Assembly (NCBI RefSeq): GCF_024170465.1
Contig: NZ_JALJYF010000001.1
Location: 1,178,001 to 1,242,000 of the forward strand
Direction of reading: 5' to 3'
Source: Natronospira proteinivora
GTDB taxonomy: Bacteria > Pseudomonadota > Gammaproteobacteria > Natronospirales > Natronospiraceae
Length of the DNA stretch: 64,000 bases
Shown: positions 56,714-64,000 of the stretch, in pieces
Numbering within the stretch: position 1 is the stretch's first letter
How the letters are laid out: each line of letters starts with the position of its first letter
Notes under the pieces: model-generated
What the model saw: only the letters and a program-made list of their open reading frames with translations
The model's database searches: none
What the model was told of the DNA's origin: nothing
Program-made: the position numbers and the translations under genes

Positions 56714-57865
56714 TCAAGTCATACGAATCGATACCGGCAATCGGGCAAAGCCGCTGGCCGGAAATACGGCCAGCTCCGCCTGACCCCGACGGGCCGGTTG
56801 CAGATCCTTGATCTGCGTTAACAGGGATTCCATAAACACCCGTAACTCCATCCGGGCCAGGCCGGCCCCGGGACAGACATGGATGCCTGCGCCATAGAGC
56901 AGATTGTCGGCCGGGCTACGATCGAAGCACAACTCATCAGGCGCCTTGTGGGCTTCAGGGTCTCGGTTGGCGGCCACCCAATTCAGGGACAGCCGCTCTC
57001 CTTTTCGAATCAGGCGACCACCCAGTTCTACATCCCGGGTAGCCACGCGCCGATTAGCCCCCAGCGGGCCATGGCGGCGGAGGACCTCGTCAACAGCCAT
57101 GGGTATATGGGCTGGACTGCGCTTCAACCACGACAACAATCCAGCCTCCTGAATCAGGACATCCACCAGAATCCCCACGGAAGCAGAAATGGTCCCCACC
57201 TCGCCCACTGTCCAGTTGCGCAGAAGACTGGTGATGGCCTCTCGATCCAATGGCTGGCCATTGACGCGCTCATGCATCAGGGCTGCTGTTAGATCGGATT
57301 CCGGCGGAGCATCCTGACGGGCATCCAGAAGCTCGTCCACCATGGCACGGAAATCCACCGCAATGCGGGCCATGGCCGGCCGGTCGGCGGCCAGCGTGGC
57401 TGCATGATTGCGATGGTTCCAGTTGATAAGACGATCGGCATAGGTGCTTGGCCAACCTAGAAATTTGCACTGGGCCCGGGCGGCAAAGGGCAGAGCCAAG
57501 TCCGCCATGACCTCGGTTTCATCCTCTCGGATCTTTGCCAACAGCGCCCGAGTTATGTCACGAACACGGGGCTCAAAGGCCCTGATCCGTTCTGGGAAGA
57601 AATAGGGTTCGATCATTGCCCGGTAGGGGCCATGCTCCGGTGGGTCCATGCCGTTGGGGACGGAGATATGTCGGGACACTGCATTGCTGAAACTGTCGTG
57701 ATCATGGAGCACGCGCAAGACATCGGCATGCCGAAAGAGCGACCATCCCTGATAATCACTCCAAGCCACCGGACAACGTCGACGCATCTCATCATAAGCG
57801 GCCCGCTGATCCCGCTGGACCACGGAGGCGCGAGGGTCCCAATCGGGCTGGCGCTTCTGCTTCAT
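56714..57865 (-). CDS. Cytochrome P450 lacking the I-helix acid, next to ubiT
   Basis: 383 residues from the ATG at 57865 (GGAG before it). Heme-ligand Cys331 is in YGAGIHVCPGAGLAR (Tyr replaces the usual Phe), and ExxR is Glu260-Arg263. In the I-helix, WTVGEVGTISAS has Thr225 but Gly224 where most monooxygenases have an acid; NO-reducing fungal P450nor also lacks that acid. It is 26 bases after ubiT in the same direction, so it is likely transcribed from the Dnr-type box at 58399. No ferredoxin or reductase partner is adjacent. Its reaction cannot be told from sequence. Confidence 0.88.
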   Translation of the reverse strand: MKQKRQPDWDPRASVVQRDQRAAYDEMRRRCPVAWSDYQGWSLFRHADVLRVLHDHDSFSNAVSRHISVPNGMDPPEHGPYRAMIEPYFFPERIRAFEPRVRDITRALLAKIREDETEVMADLALPFAARAQCKFLGWPSTYADRLINWNHRNHAATLAADRPAMARIAVDFRAMVDELLDARQDAPPESDLTAALMHERVNGQPLDREAITSLLRNWTVGEVGTISASVGILVDVLIQEAGLLSWLKRSPAHIPMAVDEVLRRHGPLGANRRVATRDVELGGRLIRKGERLSLNWVAANRDPEAHKAPDELCFDRSPADNLLYGAGIHVCPGAGLARMELRVFMESLLTQIKDLQPARRGQAELAVFPASGFARLPVSIRMT

Positions 57866-57891
57866 GGAATGCTCCGTAAAAGCAATTATCT

Positions 57892-58341
57892 TCAAGATAC
57901 CCAGGCGGCACCGAAGGCCACGGCCCGGCGAAGCGGCAAGGGCAGCTCTTCCAGTTCAATACTGTCCAGAAGGTTCTTCACCAGCAATCCCATCTCCGTA
58001 TCCCCTTCCACGGTCAGCCGGCGCTCGAAGAACAGGGTATCCGGATCCTCACGGCGGCTGGCCAAGAGTAGAAATTCCCGCACACCCCCCGTCACCGTCA
58101 CTGCGGGACGGCCCCGCCCCAGGAGCTTGATCCGATCGTTCTCCAGAGTCAGGAACCAGTGCAGGCCGATATCGGAAATGGCCACTTCCACCACTTCCCC
58201 CCGGAGGAAGTCCAGATCGCCATCTTCAATCGACTCGGCCAGTACATTCTGCAGCAGCGGCTCCATGATCAGAGCCTGGCAACGTATGGGGGTGTATTGC
58301 ACCGGCAGTCTCAACAACTGAGGAAAGGATTGCATGAACAT
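57892..58341 (-). CDS. ubiT: Anaerobic ubiquinone biosynthesis accessory factor UbiT (SCP2 domain)
   Basis: 149 residues with an SCP2 lipid-binding fold: FLTLENDRIKLLGRGRPAVTVTGGV (in parts) and the FFERRLTVEGDTEMGLLVKN stretch typical of UbiT. UbiT binds ubiquinone intermediates and is required with UbiU/UbiV for oxygen-independent synthesis. A minus-strand GATAGT (58376-58371) lies about 41 bases from the centre of the TTGACCCGGGTCAA box, so expression is likely Dnr-dependent. Confidence 0.88.
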   Translation of the reverse strand: MFMQSFPQLLRLPVQYTPIRCQALIMEPLLQNVLAESIEDGDLDFLRGEVVEVAISDIGLHWFLTLENDRIKLLGRGRPAVTVTGGVREFLLLASRREDPDTLFFERRLTVEGDTEMGLLVKNLLDSIELEELPLPLRRAVAFGAAWVS

Positions 58342-58370
58342 GGCTATCTCACGCTTCAGGGCAGAAGCAC

Positions 58371-58441
58371 ACTATCCGGGATGCCATCTGATGTTTCCTT
58401 GACCCGGGTCAATTCAGCACCCCCCTCATTGGCGCTAGGAT
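58371..58441. promoter_or_regulatory. Divergent Dnr/FNR-type promoter region ubiT / aroQ-hemerythrin
   Basis: Perfect palindrome TTGACCCGGGTCAA at 58399-58412. On the plus side TAGGAT (58436-58441) and on the minus side GATAGT (58376-58371) both lie at the class II distance (about 41.5 bases from box centre to start). One symmetric box can thus serve both directions. Confidence 0.7.
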
Positions 58442-58470
58442 AATCCGTCATTCCCGGCGGGAGAGATGGG

Positions 58471-58752
58471 ATGCGTGAACTGGATATCAAACAGCTACGA
58501 GATACGGTCGACGAGCTGGACGCCCAGTTGGTCCAACTCCTGGCCCAACGCATGCAAGGCGTCGAACAGATTCAATCCCTGAAACGGCTCAGCGGACAGG
58601 CCTGTCGGGAAGCCGAACGGGAAGCCGATATAATTCGACGCATCCACAGTACCGGGCGACGGCAGGGCCTGGACCCGGACTGGCTGGAATCACTCTTCCG
58701 AAAGTTATTCGAATTTTCCGAGCGTTTTGCCCGGGAGGAAGTGACGCCATGA
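58471..58752 (+). CDS. Chorismate mutase (AroQ-type) domain protein
   Basis: 93 residues, all-helical chorismate mutase type II: LRDTVDELDAQLVQLLAQRM is the characteristic first helix (in two parts), with Arg, Lys (SLKR) and the RLxRKL-like stretch placed as in AroQ. It would convert chorismate to prephenate. Prephenate is the oxygen donor of UbiU-UbiV, which could explain its presence here. Its stop overlaps the hemerythrin start by four bases. Confidence 0.85.
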   Translation: MRELDIKQLRDTVDELDAQLVQLLAQRMQGVEQIQSLKRLSGQACREAEREADIIRRIHSTGRRQGLDPDWLESLFRKLFEFSERFAREEVTP

Positions 58753-59204
58753 AACGCAGCCCTACCCTCCAACCTCTTTCGCGGGAGCATAATACGGCAC
58801 TCAAGCTGGCCCGGGATGCTCGCCAGGCCGCCGCCCACGGGAGCGAGAAGGAAGTAGCCGGGGTATGGCGGCGCCTCTGCCGTACCTGGTTCACCGAGAT
58901 GGCCAGTCATTTCCGCGCCGAGGAGGAGCTGCTCTTCCCCCTGCTCCAGGCACAGGGCGAGACCGAACTGGTAAAGCAGCTTTTACGCGAACATCAGGCC
59001 ATGCGACGAACCCTGGAGGATGCCAATCGCCAGGATCGCGCCCGGCTGGATGCGATTGGCAATGTGCTAAACGATCACGTTCGACGGGAAGAACGGGAAG
59101 CCTTCCCGAAGCTCGAAGCTTACCTGAGCCCGGAGACTGCGGAGAGAATTGACCATGGTCTGGCACTCACCCTGGCGTCTTTGAAGGAGAAACAGGCGTC
59201 CTGA
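58749..59204 (+). CDS. Hemerythrin-like (HHE) domain protein
   Basis: 151-residue four-helix protein with di-iron ligands in LSREHNTAL, HFRAEEELLFP, LREHQAMRR and DHVRREEREAFP. HHE proteins bind oxygen or nitric oxide or deliver iron for cluster repair (RIC/YtfE-like role), plausible beside Fe-S enzymes and denitrification. It is coupled to the chorismate mutase gene by ATGA overlap and lies just upstream of the dnr gene. Confidence 0.88.
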   Translation: MKRSPTLQPLSREHNTALKLARDARQAAAHGSEKEVAGVWRRLCRTWFTEMASHFRAEEELLFPLLQAQGETELVKQLLREHQAMRRTLEDANRQDRARLDAIGNVLNDHVRREEREAFPKLEAYLSPETAERIDHGLALTLASLKEKQAS

Positions 59205-59295
59205 TGACGCAACAGGCCGTTTTCTGATACTAATTAGTGGACCCAGGCCGCTTGGAAACCCAAATCTGGCACACCACCCGAGAGAGTCGAAGGCC

Positions 59296-59991
59296 ATGGA
59301 AACCATACAGGATGAAAAGCTCGAAGCACTGAAGGGCCATCGCCTCCTCGGCGTGCTTAGCGAGAATGCCCGACAGACCCTTCTCAAGGACAGTCTCGAA
59401 TTGGAAATGCCCAGTGGCACGACCCTCTTCCGTCAGGGAGAGAGTGCCCGTTTTCTGCACGTGGTGTTGGAAGGCCGGGTAGCCTTGATTGGCAGCTCCG
59501 ACCACAAAGACGAGACCGTGGTGGAGTTTTTCCGGGAAGGTGATGTCTTCATCATGCCGGCTGTGGTACTTGAAATGCCCTACCTCATGTCGGCCCGCAC
59601 CGTGGACGACTCCCGCATTCTCCTGATTCCCGCCACCCCCTTTCGGGAAGAGGTGGAATCCAACGCGGCACTCAACCTGGCCGTTACCCATGAGCTCTCC
59701 CGTCACTGGCGGCTGCTGATCCGTCAGGTCAAGGATCTCAAGCTACGGTCCGCGCCCCAGCGCCTGGGCTCCTACCTCCTCAGTCTGGCCGATACGGATC
59801 AACAGTCCGGGGTTGTGGAATTGCCCGAGCAACGCGGCATGCTCGCCCGCCGTCTGGGTATGACACCGGAGAATCTGTCCCGGGCCTTCAACCGCCTTCA
59901 GGACAGCGGTGTCCGCTCCCGTGGGCGTCAGGTGATGCTGGATGATATTCCCGCCCTCCGGGAATTTTGTGCCTATGACGAGCTCGTCTGA
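59296..59991 (+). CDS. dnr: Crp/Fnr family regulator, Dnr-type
   Basis: 231 residues: N-terminal cNMP-like sensor domain (about 20-140), dimer helix, C-terminal HTH (about 165-215). Recognition residues Glu192, Ser195 and Arg196 (PENLSRAFNRLQ) match the E..SR pattern of FNR, predicting TTGAT-type half-sites. Only one cysteine (Cys225) is present, so no FNR iron-sulfur cluster; Dnr/NnrR proteins instead sense NO via heme. Boxes of this kind precede at least five transcription units nearby. No clear box lies upstream of dnr itself. Confidence 0.88.
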   Translation: METIQDEKLEALKGHRLLGVLSENARQTLLKDSLELEMPSGTTLFRQGESARFLHVVLEGRVALIGSSDHKDETVVEFFREGDVFIMPAVVLEMPYLMSARTVDDSRILLIPATPFREEVESNAALNLAVTHELSRHWRLLIRQVKDLKLRSAPQRLGSYLLSLADTDQQSGVVELPEQRGMLARRLGMTPENLSRAFNRLQDSGVRSRGRQVMLDDIPALREFCAYDELV

Positions 59992-60116
59992 GTTATGCAT
60001 CAAGGCCTTCTGCAACAAACGACAATAAGCGGCTTGACGTCATTGGGTTAAATCATCCACCACAATCAAAAAAGATCATGCCAAGCCGCTGTTTTATCAG
60101 CCAAATCGATCGAGAT

Positions 60117-60185
60117 TTGATCTTAATCAATTAGAATCCACGGTTGACACAGGTCAAGGTTGACCGGGCTCCCCTTCCTTAAGCT
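60117..60185 (+). promoter_or_regulatory. narK promoter with two Dnr/FNR boxes
   Basis: TTGAT-CTTA-ATCAA (60117-60130) and TTGAC-ACAG-GTCAA (60144-60157) are both perfect palindromes, 27 bases apart centre to centre. TAAGCT (60180-60185) can act as a -10 for the second box at -41.5, which puts the first near -68.5. The rest of the 230-bp gap after dnr shows no gene. Confidence 0.75.
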
Positions 60186-60221
60186 CTCCCATAAGACCTC
60201 AACGAATGGGAGAGCAGCTAG

Positions 60222-61499
60222 ATGGCCTCGCCACGCTTCAAGCAGTACTCGGTACTCAGCGCCAATACCATTGCCTTCACGATCTGCTTCATGGTCTGGA
60301 CCATGTTCGGTGAAATCGGTGTGCCCATCGCTGATGAATTAGGTCTCAATGAGACACAGTTTGGCGTTCTAACGGCTGTACCGATTCTGATTGGCTCCCT
60401 GGTGCGCCTACCCTTGGGGGCCTGGACGGACAAGTTTGGTGGACGGCCAGTTTTTTTCATTCTCATGCTGGTCACAGTTCCAGCCATCTGGCTGGTCCAG
60501 TTTGCCACCGAGTACTGGCAGTTGCTGGTTCTGGGCTGCTTCGTGGGCCTGGCCGGCGGGGCCTTCTCGGTAGGCATCAGCTACACCGCCAAATGGTTCC
60601 CCCGGCATCAGCAGGGCACGGCCATGGGCATCTTCGGTGCCGGTAACGCCGGTGCCGCTGTCACAAAATACATTGCCCCCACGGTCATTGTGGTACTCAG
60701 CTGGCAGCATGTGGCGAATTTCTATGCCGCCATCATGCTGGTCACTGCGATTCTGTTCTGGTTCTTCACCTACTCCAATCCAGAACACAAGAACACTTCG
60801 ACGCCCACGCTCCGTGAACAGGTGAAGGTGCTTAACGACCCCAAAGTTTGGAAATACTGCCAGTACTACTCGGTGGTCTTTGGCGGCTATGTGGGGGTCT
60901 CACTCTATCTGACCCGCTATTACATGATGGAGTACGACATCGGTATTCAGGTAGCTGCCCTGATTGCCACCATCTTTGTACTCCCCTCCGGTGTCATTCG
61001 CGCTTTTGGTGGCTGGCTGTCCGATAAATTCGGCGCCCACAATGTGACTTGGTGGTGCATGTGGTCCAGTCTCATCTGCTTCTTCTTCATGTCTTACCCG
61101 CACACCGAGTATGCCATTGCCACTCGCGATGGCGGGACCATTGAATTTGCCTTCGGTCTGCCCATCTGGTTGTTCACCGCCCTGCTTTTTGTGGTCGGGA
61201 TCGCCTGGGGTCTGGGCAAGGCATCGGTCTTCAAGTACCTCTCCGATGATTACGACCGCAACCTGGGTTTGGTCTCCGGCATGGTGGGCCTGGCCGGCGG
61301 CCTGGGCGGCTTCCTCTTGCCAATCATGTTCGGCGCCCTGATCGACCTCACCGGGGTCTCCACTAGCATCTGGATGCTTTGCTTCGGTTTCACCCTGGTC
61401 TCGGTGATCTGGATGTGGTGGACCGAGCGGCGTGAGCCGATCCTCACCCGTGACCGCCATCACCAGCCCGCAGTGAAGACGGCAAGCGATACCGAATAA
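60222..61499 (+). CDS. narK1: Nitrate/nitrite transporter, NarK1 type
   Basis: 425-residue major facilitator protein with 12 predicted helices. Signatures are the GAWTDKFGGRPVF loop after TM2, GNAGAAVTKYIAP with the nitrate-signature Gly-rich helix, and GGWLSDKFGAHNV. NarK1-type carriers are thought to be proton-nitrate symporters that start denitrification. Expression is predicted from two Dnr-type boxes just upstream. narK2 follows after 33 bases. Confidence 0.9.
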   Translation: MASPRFKQYSVLSANTIAFTICFMVWTMFGEIGVPIADELGLNETQFGVLTAVPILIGSLVRLPLGAWTDKFGGRPVFFILMLVTVPAIWLVQFATEYWQLLVLGCFVGLAGGAFSVGISYTAKWFPRHQQGTAMGIFGAGNAGAAVTKYIAPTVIVVLSWQHVANFYAAIMLVTAILFWFFTYSNPEHKNTSTPTLREQVKVLNDPKVWKYCQYYSVVFGGYVGVSLYLTRYYMMEYDIGIQVAALIATIFVLPSGVIRAFGGWLSDKFGAHNVTWWCMWSSLICFFFMSYPHTEYAIATRDGGTIEFAFGLPIWLFTALLFVVGIAWGLGKASVFKYLSDDYDRNLGLVSGMVGLAGGLGGFLLPIMFGALIDLTGVSTSIWMLCFGFTLVSVIWMWWTERREPILTRDRHHQPAVKTASDTE

Positions 61500-61532
61500 C
61501 AATCTGAACCACCGACACGAGGAGCCTGTTTC

Positions 61533-63128
61533 GTGAAAACCAATCGGGACATCGAAAACTGGAATCCAGAGGACACCACACTCTGGGAGCGTGAAGGCAA
61601 GCGTACTGCCAACCGCAATCTCTGGATCTCCATTCCCGCCCTGTTGCTGGCCTTTGCGGTCTGGCAGATGTGGGGAATGATCACGGTTCAGATGCTGAAC
61701 CTGGGTTTTCCTTTCAGCCAGACTGAACTATTCACCCTAACCGCCATCGCCGGGCTGACGGGGGCGACACTGCGCATCCCTGCCTCCTTCATGATCCGAA
61801 TCGCCGGTGGGCGGAACACCATTTTCTTTACCACGGTACTCATGATCCTGCCCTGCCTGGGCGCCTACTTCGCTTTGCAGTCCACAAACACACCACTTTG
61901 GGTGTTCGTGGTGCTTGCCGGCTTGTCCGGTATCGGGGGCGGCAACTTTGCGGCCTCCATGAGCAACATCTCCAACTTCTTCCCGAAGAAACAACAAGGC
62001 CTGAGCCTGGGTCTCAATGCCGGCCTAGGCAACTTCGGTGTCACCACCATGCAGATCCTCATCCCGCTGGTGATGACCATGGCTGTATTTGGCGCCCTGT
62101 CCGGCTCCCCCATGAGCTTGGAAAGTTCCAGCGGTACGCTGATCGGTCGCATTGAAGCCGGCACCGACACCTGGATACAGAATGCCGGTCTACTCTGGGT
62201 GATACTGCTTATCCCCGTCAGCATTGCCGCCTGGTTCGGCATGAACAATCTACGCACGGTCACCCCGGCTCCCGGCCATCCCGTCACGGCCTTCGGCAAG
62301 ATTCTGGGACTTTACGGGGTGGGCTTCCTGGCAGCCGCCGTTGGCTTGTGGCTGTTCCTGCCACAACCGGTGGGCCTGGGCGTGCTAAACATGTGGATTG
62401 CCCTGCCGCTGATCGTGCTGCTGACCCTGGGAATAATGAAGCTCATCCCCGGTGCCATACAGACGAACCTGAATAAGCAGTTCGTGATCTTCAAGGATCG
62501 GCACAACTGGGCCATGACGGTGCTTTATATCGCCACATTTGGCTCCTTCATCGGTTTTTCCGCTGCCCTGCCTTTGTCCATCGAAGTCATCTTCGGGCAA
62601 ATGATGGAGAACGGTGAACGGGTATCAAACCCAGATGGACCCAGCGCGCTGACCTATGCCTGGATTGCACCTTTCATTGGTGCTCTGATCCGGCCGGTGG
62701 GGGGATGGCTCTCCGACCGCTTCGGTGGTGCGCTAATCACTCAGATCATGCTTGCCGTCATGGTCCTGGCCTCACTCGCCGTGGGTTGGGTGATGCTGCA
62801 GGCCTATTATTCGGAATCACCCCAGGATTGGTTCTGGTCTTTCCTTGGTCTATTCCTGGTCATCTTCGCCGCCGCCGGCATTGGCAACGGCTCCACTTTC
62901 CGTTCCATCGGCGTGATGTTCGACCAGACACTGAAGGGCCCCGTCCTGGGGTGGACCTCGGCCATTGGTGCCTATGGTGCCTTTCTTGCCCCGCGGGTCA
63001 TGGGCGAACAGATTGAGGCGGGCAGTCCCGAGATTGCCCTTTATGCCTTTGCCGCCTTTTATGCCCTCTGCCTGGTCATTAACTGGTGGTTTTACCTTCG
63101 CAAGAACGCTTACATCAAAAATCCCTAA
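61533..63128 (+). CDS. narK2: Nitrate/nitrite antiporter, NarK2 type
   Basis: 531-residue MFS protein with an N-terminal extension typical of NarK2 (NWNPEDTTLWEREGKRTANRN in parts). Nitrate-signature helices contain GGGNFAASMSNI and GLNAGLGNFGVT, and GGWLSDRFGGAL marks the TM8-9 loop. NarK2-type carriers exchange external nitrate for internal nitrite. Translation starts with GTG after GAGGAG. In some denitrifiers narK1 and narK2 are fused; here they are separate adjacent genes followed by narG. Confidence 0.9.
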   Translation: MKTNRDIENWNPEDTTLWEREGKRTANRNLWISIPALLLAFAVWQMWGMITVQMLNLGFPFSQTELFTLTAIAGLTGATLRIPASFMIRIAGGRNTIFFTTVLMILPCLGAYFALQSTNTPLWVFVVLAGLSGIGGGNFAASMSNISNFFPKKQQGLSLGLNAGLGNFGVTTMQILIPLVMTMAVFGALSGSPMSLESSSGTLIGRIEAGTDTWIQNAGLLWVILLIPVSIAAWFGMNNLRTVTPAPGHPVTAFGKILGLYGVGFLAAAVGLWLFLPQPVGLGVLNMWIALPLIVLLTLGIMKLIPGAIQTNLNKQFVIFKDRHNWAMTVLYIATFGSFIGFSAALPLSIEVIFGQMMENGERVSNPDGPSALTYAWIAPFIGALIRPVGGWLSDRFGGALITQIMLAVMVLASLAVGWVMLQAYYSESPQDWFWSFLGLFLVIFAAAGIGNGSTFRSIGVMFDQTLKGPVLGWTSAIGAYGAFLAPRVMGEQIEAGSPEIALYAFAAFYALCLVINWWFYLRKNAYIKNP

Positions 63129-63233
63129 TCCCGGGAAACATGAGATGCCTATAGAGATACTTGAAACCATAACGTTGGGTCATGAGCCCGCCAACGCGCC
63201 TGACGGGCAAAGCAGCCTGCAAGGAGTCACAGC

Positions 63234-64000
63234 ATGAGTCACTTTCTCGACAATCTGACCTTCTTTCGACGTGAGAAGGAGCCGTTTTCCGACGGTCACG
63301 GCATCAAAACCGATGAAAGCCGTCGCTGGGAGGACAGCTACCGTTCTCGCTGGCAGCATGACCGCATTGTGCGCTCCACCCACGGGGTGAACTGCACCGG
63401 GTCCTGTTCCTGGAAGATTTACGTAAAAAACGGTCTGGTGACCTGGGAAACCCAGCAGACCGATTACCCGCGTACCCGGCCCGGTTTGCCCAACCACGAA
63501 CCCCGCGGCTGTGCCCGGGGCGCCAGCTACTCCTGGTACATCTACAGTGCCAACCGGGTGAAATTCCCCATGATCCGCCGGGTGCTTTTGGAACTGTGGC
63601 GGGAGGCCCGTCAACAGCACAAGGATGCCGTGGATGCCTGGCAATCCATTGTGGAAGACCCGGAAAAAGCGAAAAGCTATAAGTCCCGGCGTGGCCTGGG
63701 CGGATTTGTGCGGGCTGACTGGCTTGAGGTCAATGAGATCATTGCCGCGGCCAATGTCTACACCGCCAAGCAATATGGCCCGGACCGGATCATTGGCTTC
63801 TCCCCTATTCCGGCCATGTCCATGGTCAGCTATGCCGCCGGTACCCGCTACCTGTCGCTGATTGGCGGCACCTGCATGAGCTTCTATGACTGGTACTGCG
63901 ATCTGCCGCCGGCCTCTCCCCAGACCTGGGGCGAACAAACCGACGTGCCGGAATCCGCCGACTGGTTCAATTCCACCTTCCTGATGATGTGGGGCTCCAA
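63234..64000 (+). CDS. narG: Respiratory nitrate reductase alpha subunit, N-terminal part, truncated by window edge
   Basis: The 255 codons from the ATG at 63234 (AAGGAG before it) read [13 protein letters not shown] and match NarG. The His50-Cys54-Cys58-Cys93 set ([11 protein letters not shown] and RGCARG) holds the FS0 [4Fe-4S] cluster with a histidine ligand, and [19 protein letters not shown] is typical further on. NarG carries the molybdenum cofactor and reduces nitrate at the cytoplasmic side. No twin-arginine export signal, as expected for Nar. narH, narJ and narI should follow outside the window. Confidence 0.95.
   Translation, partial: MSHFLDNLTFFRREKEPFSDGHGIKTDESRRWEDSYRSRWQHDRIVRSTHGVNCTGSCSWKIYVKNGLVTWETQQTDYPRTRPGLPNHEPRGCARGASYSWYIYSANRVKFPMIRRVLLELWREARQQHKDAVDAWQSIVEDPEKAKSYKSRRGLGGFVRADWLEVNEIIAAANVYTAKQYGPDRIIGFSPIPAMSMVSYAAGTRYLSLIGGTCMSFYDWYCDLPPASPQTWGEQTDVPESADWFNSTFLMMWGS

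Noticed and set aside
56714-57865. Calling the P450 a fungal-type NO reductase (CYP55)
   Set aside because: Apart from the missing I-helix acid and the context, I see no CYP55-specific residues, so only the general P450 assignment is supported.
59205-59295. Autoregulatory Dnr box before dnr
   Set aside because: No TTGAC/T-N4-G/ATCAA pair was found in this gap.
63180-63938. Minus-strand open frame opposite narG
   Set aside because: The plus strand encodes NarG with intact cluster ligands; the antisense frame is a by-product of codon bias.

Overview
The window looks like part of the chromosome of a moderately GC-rich, heterotrophic, denitrifying gammaproteobacterium. Housekeeping genes (dxs, rib/nus/thi cluster, glyA, purL, nadA, fabA, ettA), the DUF1820 and DUF2889 families and REPIN-type intergenic repeats all fit this. 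Several acidic proteins hint at a halophile related to Ectothiorhodospiraceae/Chromatiales, but that placement is a guess. I see no rRNA, tRNA, CRISPR array, prophage or insertion sequence.

Layout. 1-3.3 kb (minus): a TetR-controlled RND efflux operon cut by the left edge. 3.4-7.9 kb (plus): xseB, ispA, dxs, folE2, arfB. 8.3-17.5 kb (minus): a Ser/Thr kinase fused to a cyclic-nucleotide-binding domain, then the long run glyA-nrdR-ribD-ribE-ribBA-ribH-nusB-DUF2889-thiL-pgpA. 17.6-23.2 kb: a histone-deacetylase-like hydrolase, an amidoligase cluster (retropepsin-like protease, RimK-like ATP-grasp, aspartoacylase-like peptidase) and ettA. 23.1-23.9 kb is gene-free and carries two inverted copies of a palindromic element. 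23.9-25.7 kb: a flavin reductase and a lipoprotein methyltransferase.

25.8-37.5 kb holds complete histidine degradation in the five-step formylglutamate version: hutG, hutF, hutI, hutH and hutU. hutH is followed by a TonB-dependent receptor and a DUF4382 lipoprotein, and a methyltransferase, a small kinase and an NlpC/P60 lipoprotein lie before hutU. 37.7-43.9 kb (minus): purL, a metallo-beta-lactamase-fold hydrolase, a DUF1820 protein and a tandem universal stress protein. 44.1-46.6 kb: a globin-coupled chemoreceptor and nadA. 47.0-50.3 kb: hydroxyproline degradation (epimerase, FAD dehydrogenase, DapA-like deaminase).

50.6-64.0 kb is an anaerobic/nitrosative respiration island: two nnrS genes, fabA, oxygen-independent ubiquinone synthesis (ubiU, ubiV, ubiT), a cytochrome P450 co-directional with ubiT, a chorismate mutase/hemerythrin pair, a Dnr-type Crp/Fnr regulator, narK1, narK2 and the start of narG. 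TTGAC/T-N4-G/ATCAA palindromes lie upstream of usp, nadA, nnrS1/fabA, nnrS2/ubiU, ubiT/aroQ and narK. At several, a -10-like hexamer sits where a promoter activated from -41.5 would have it. The regulator at 59.3 kb keeps the E..SR recognition residues expected for such sites but lacks FNR cluster cysteines, so these genes probably form one Dnr regulon. The most intriguing member is the P450, whose I-helix lacks the usual acid before the threonine.
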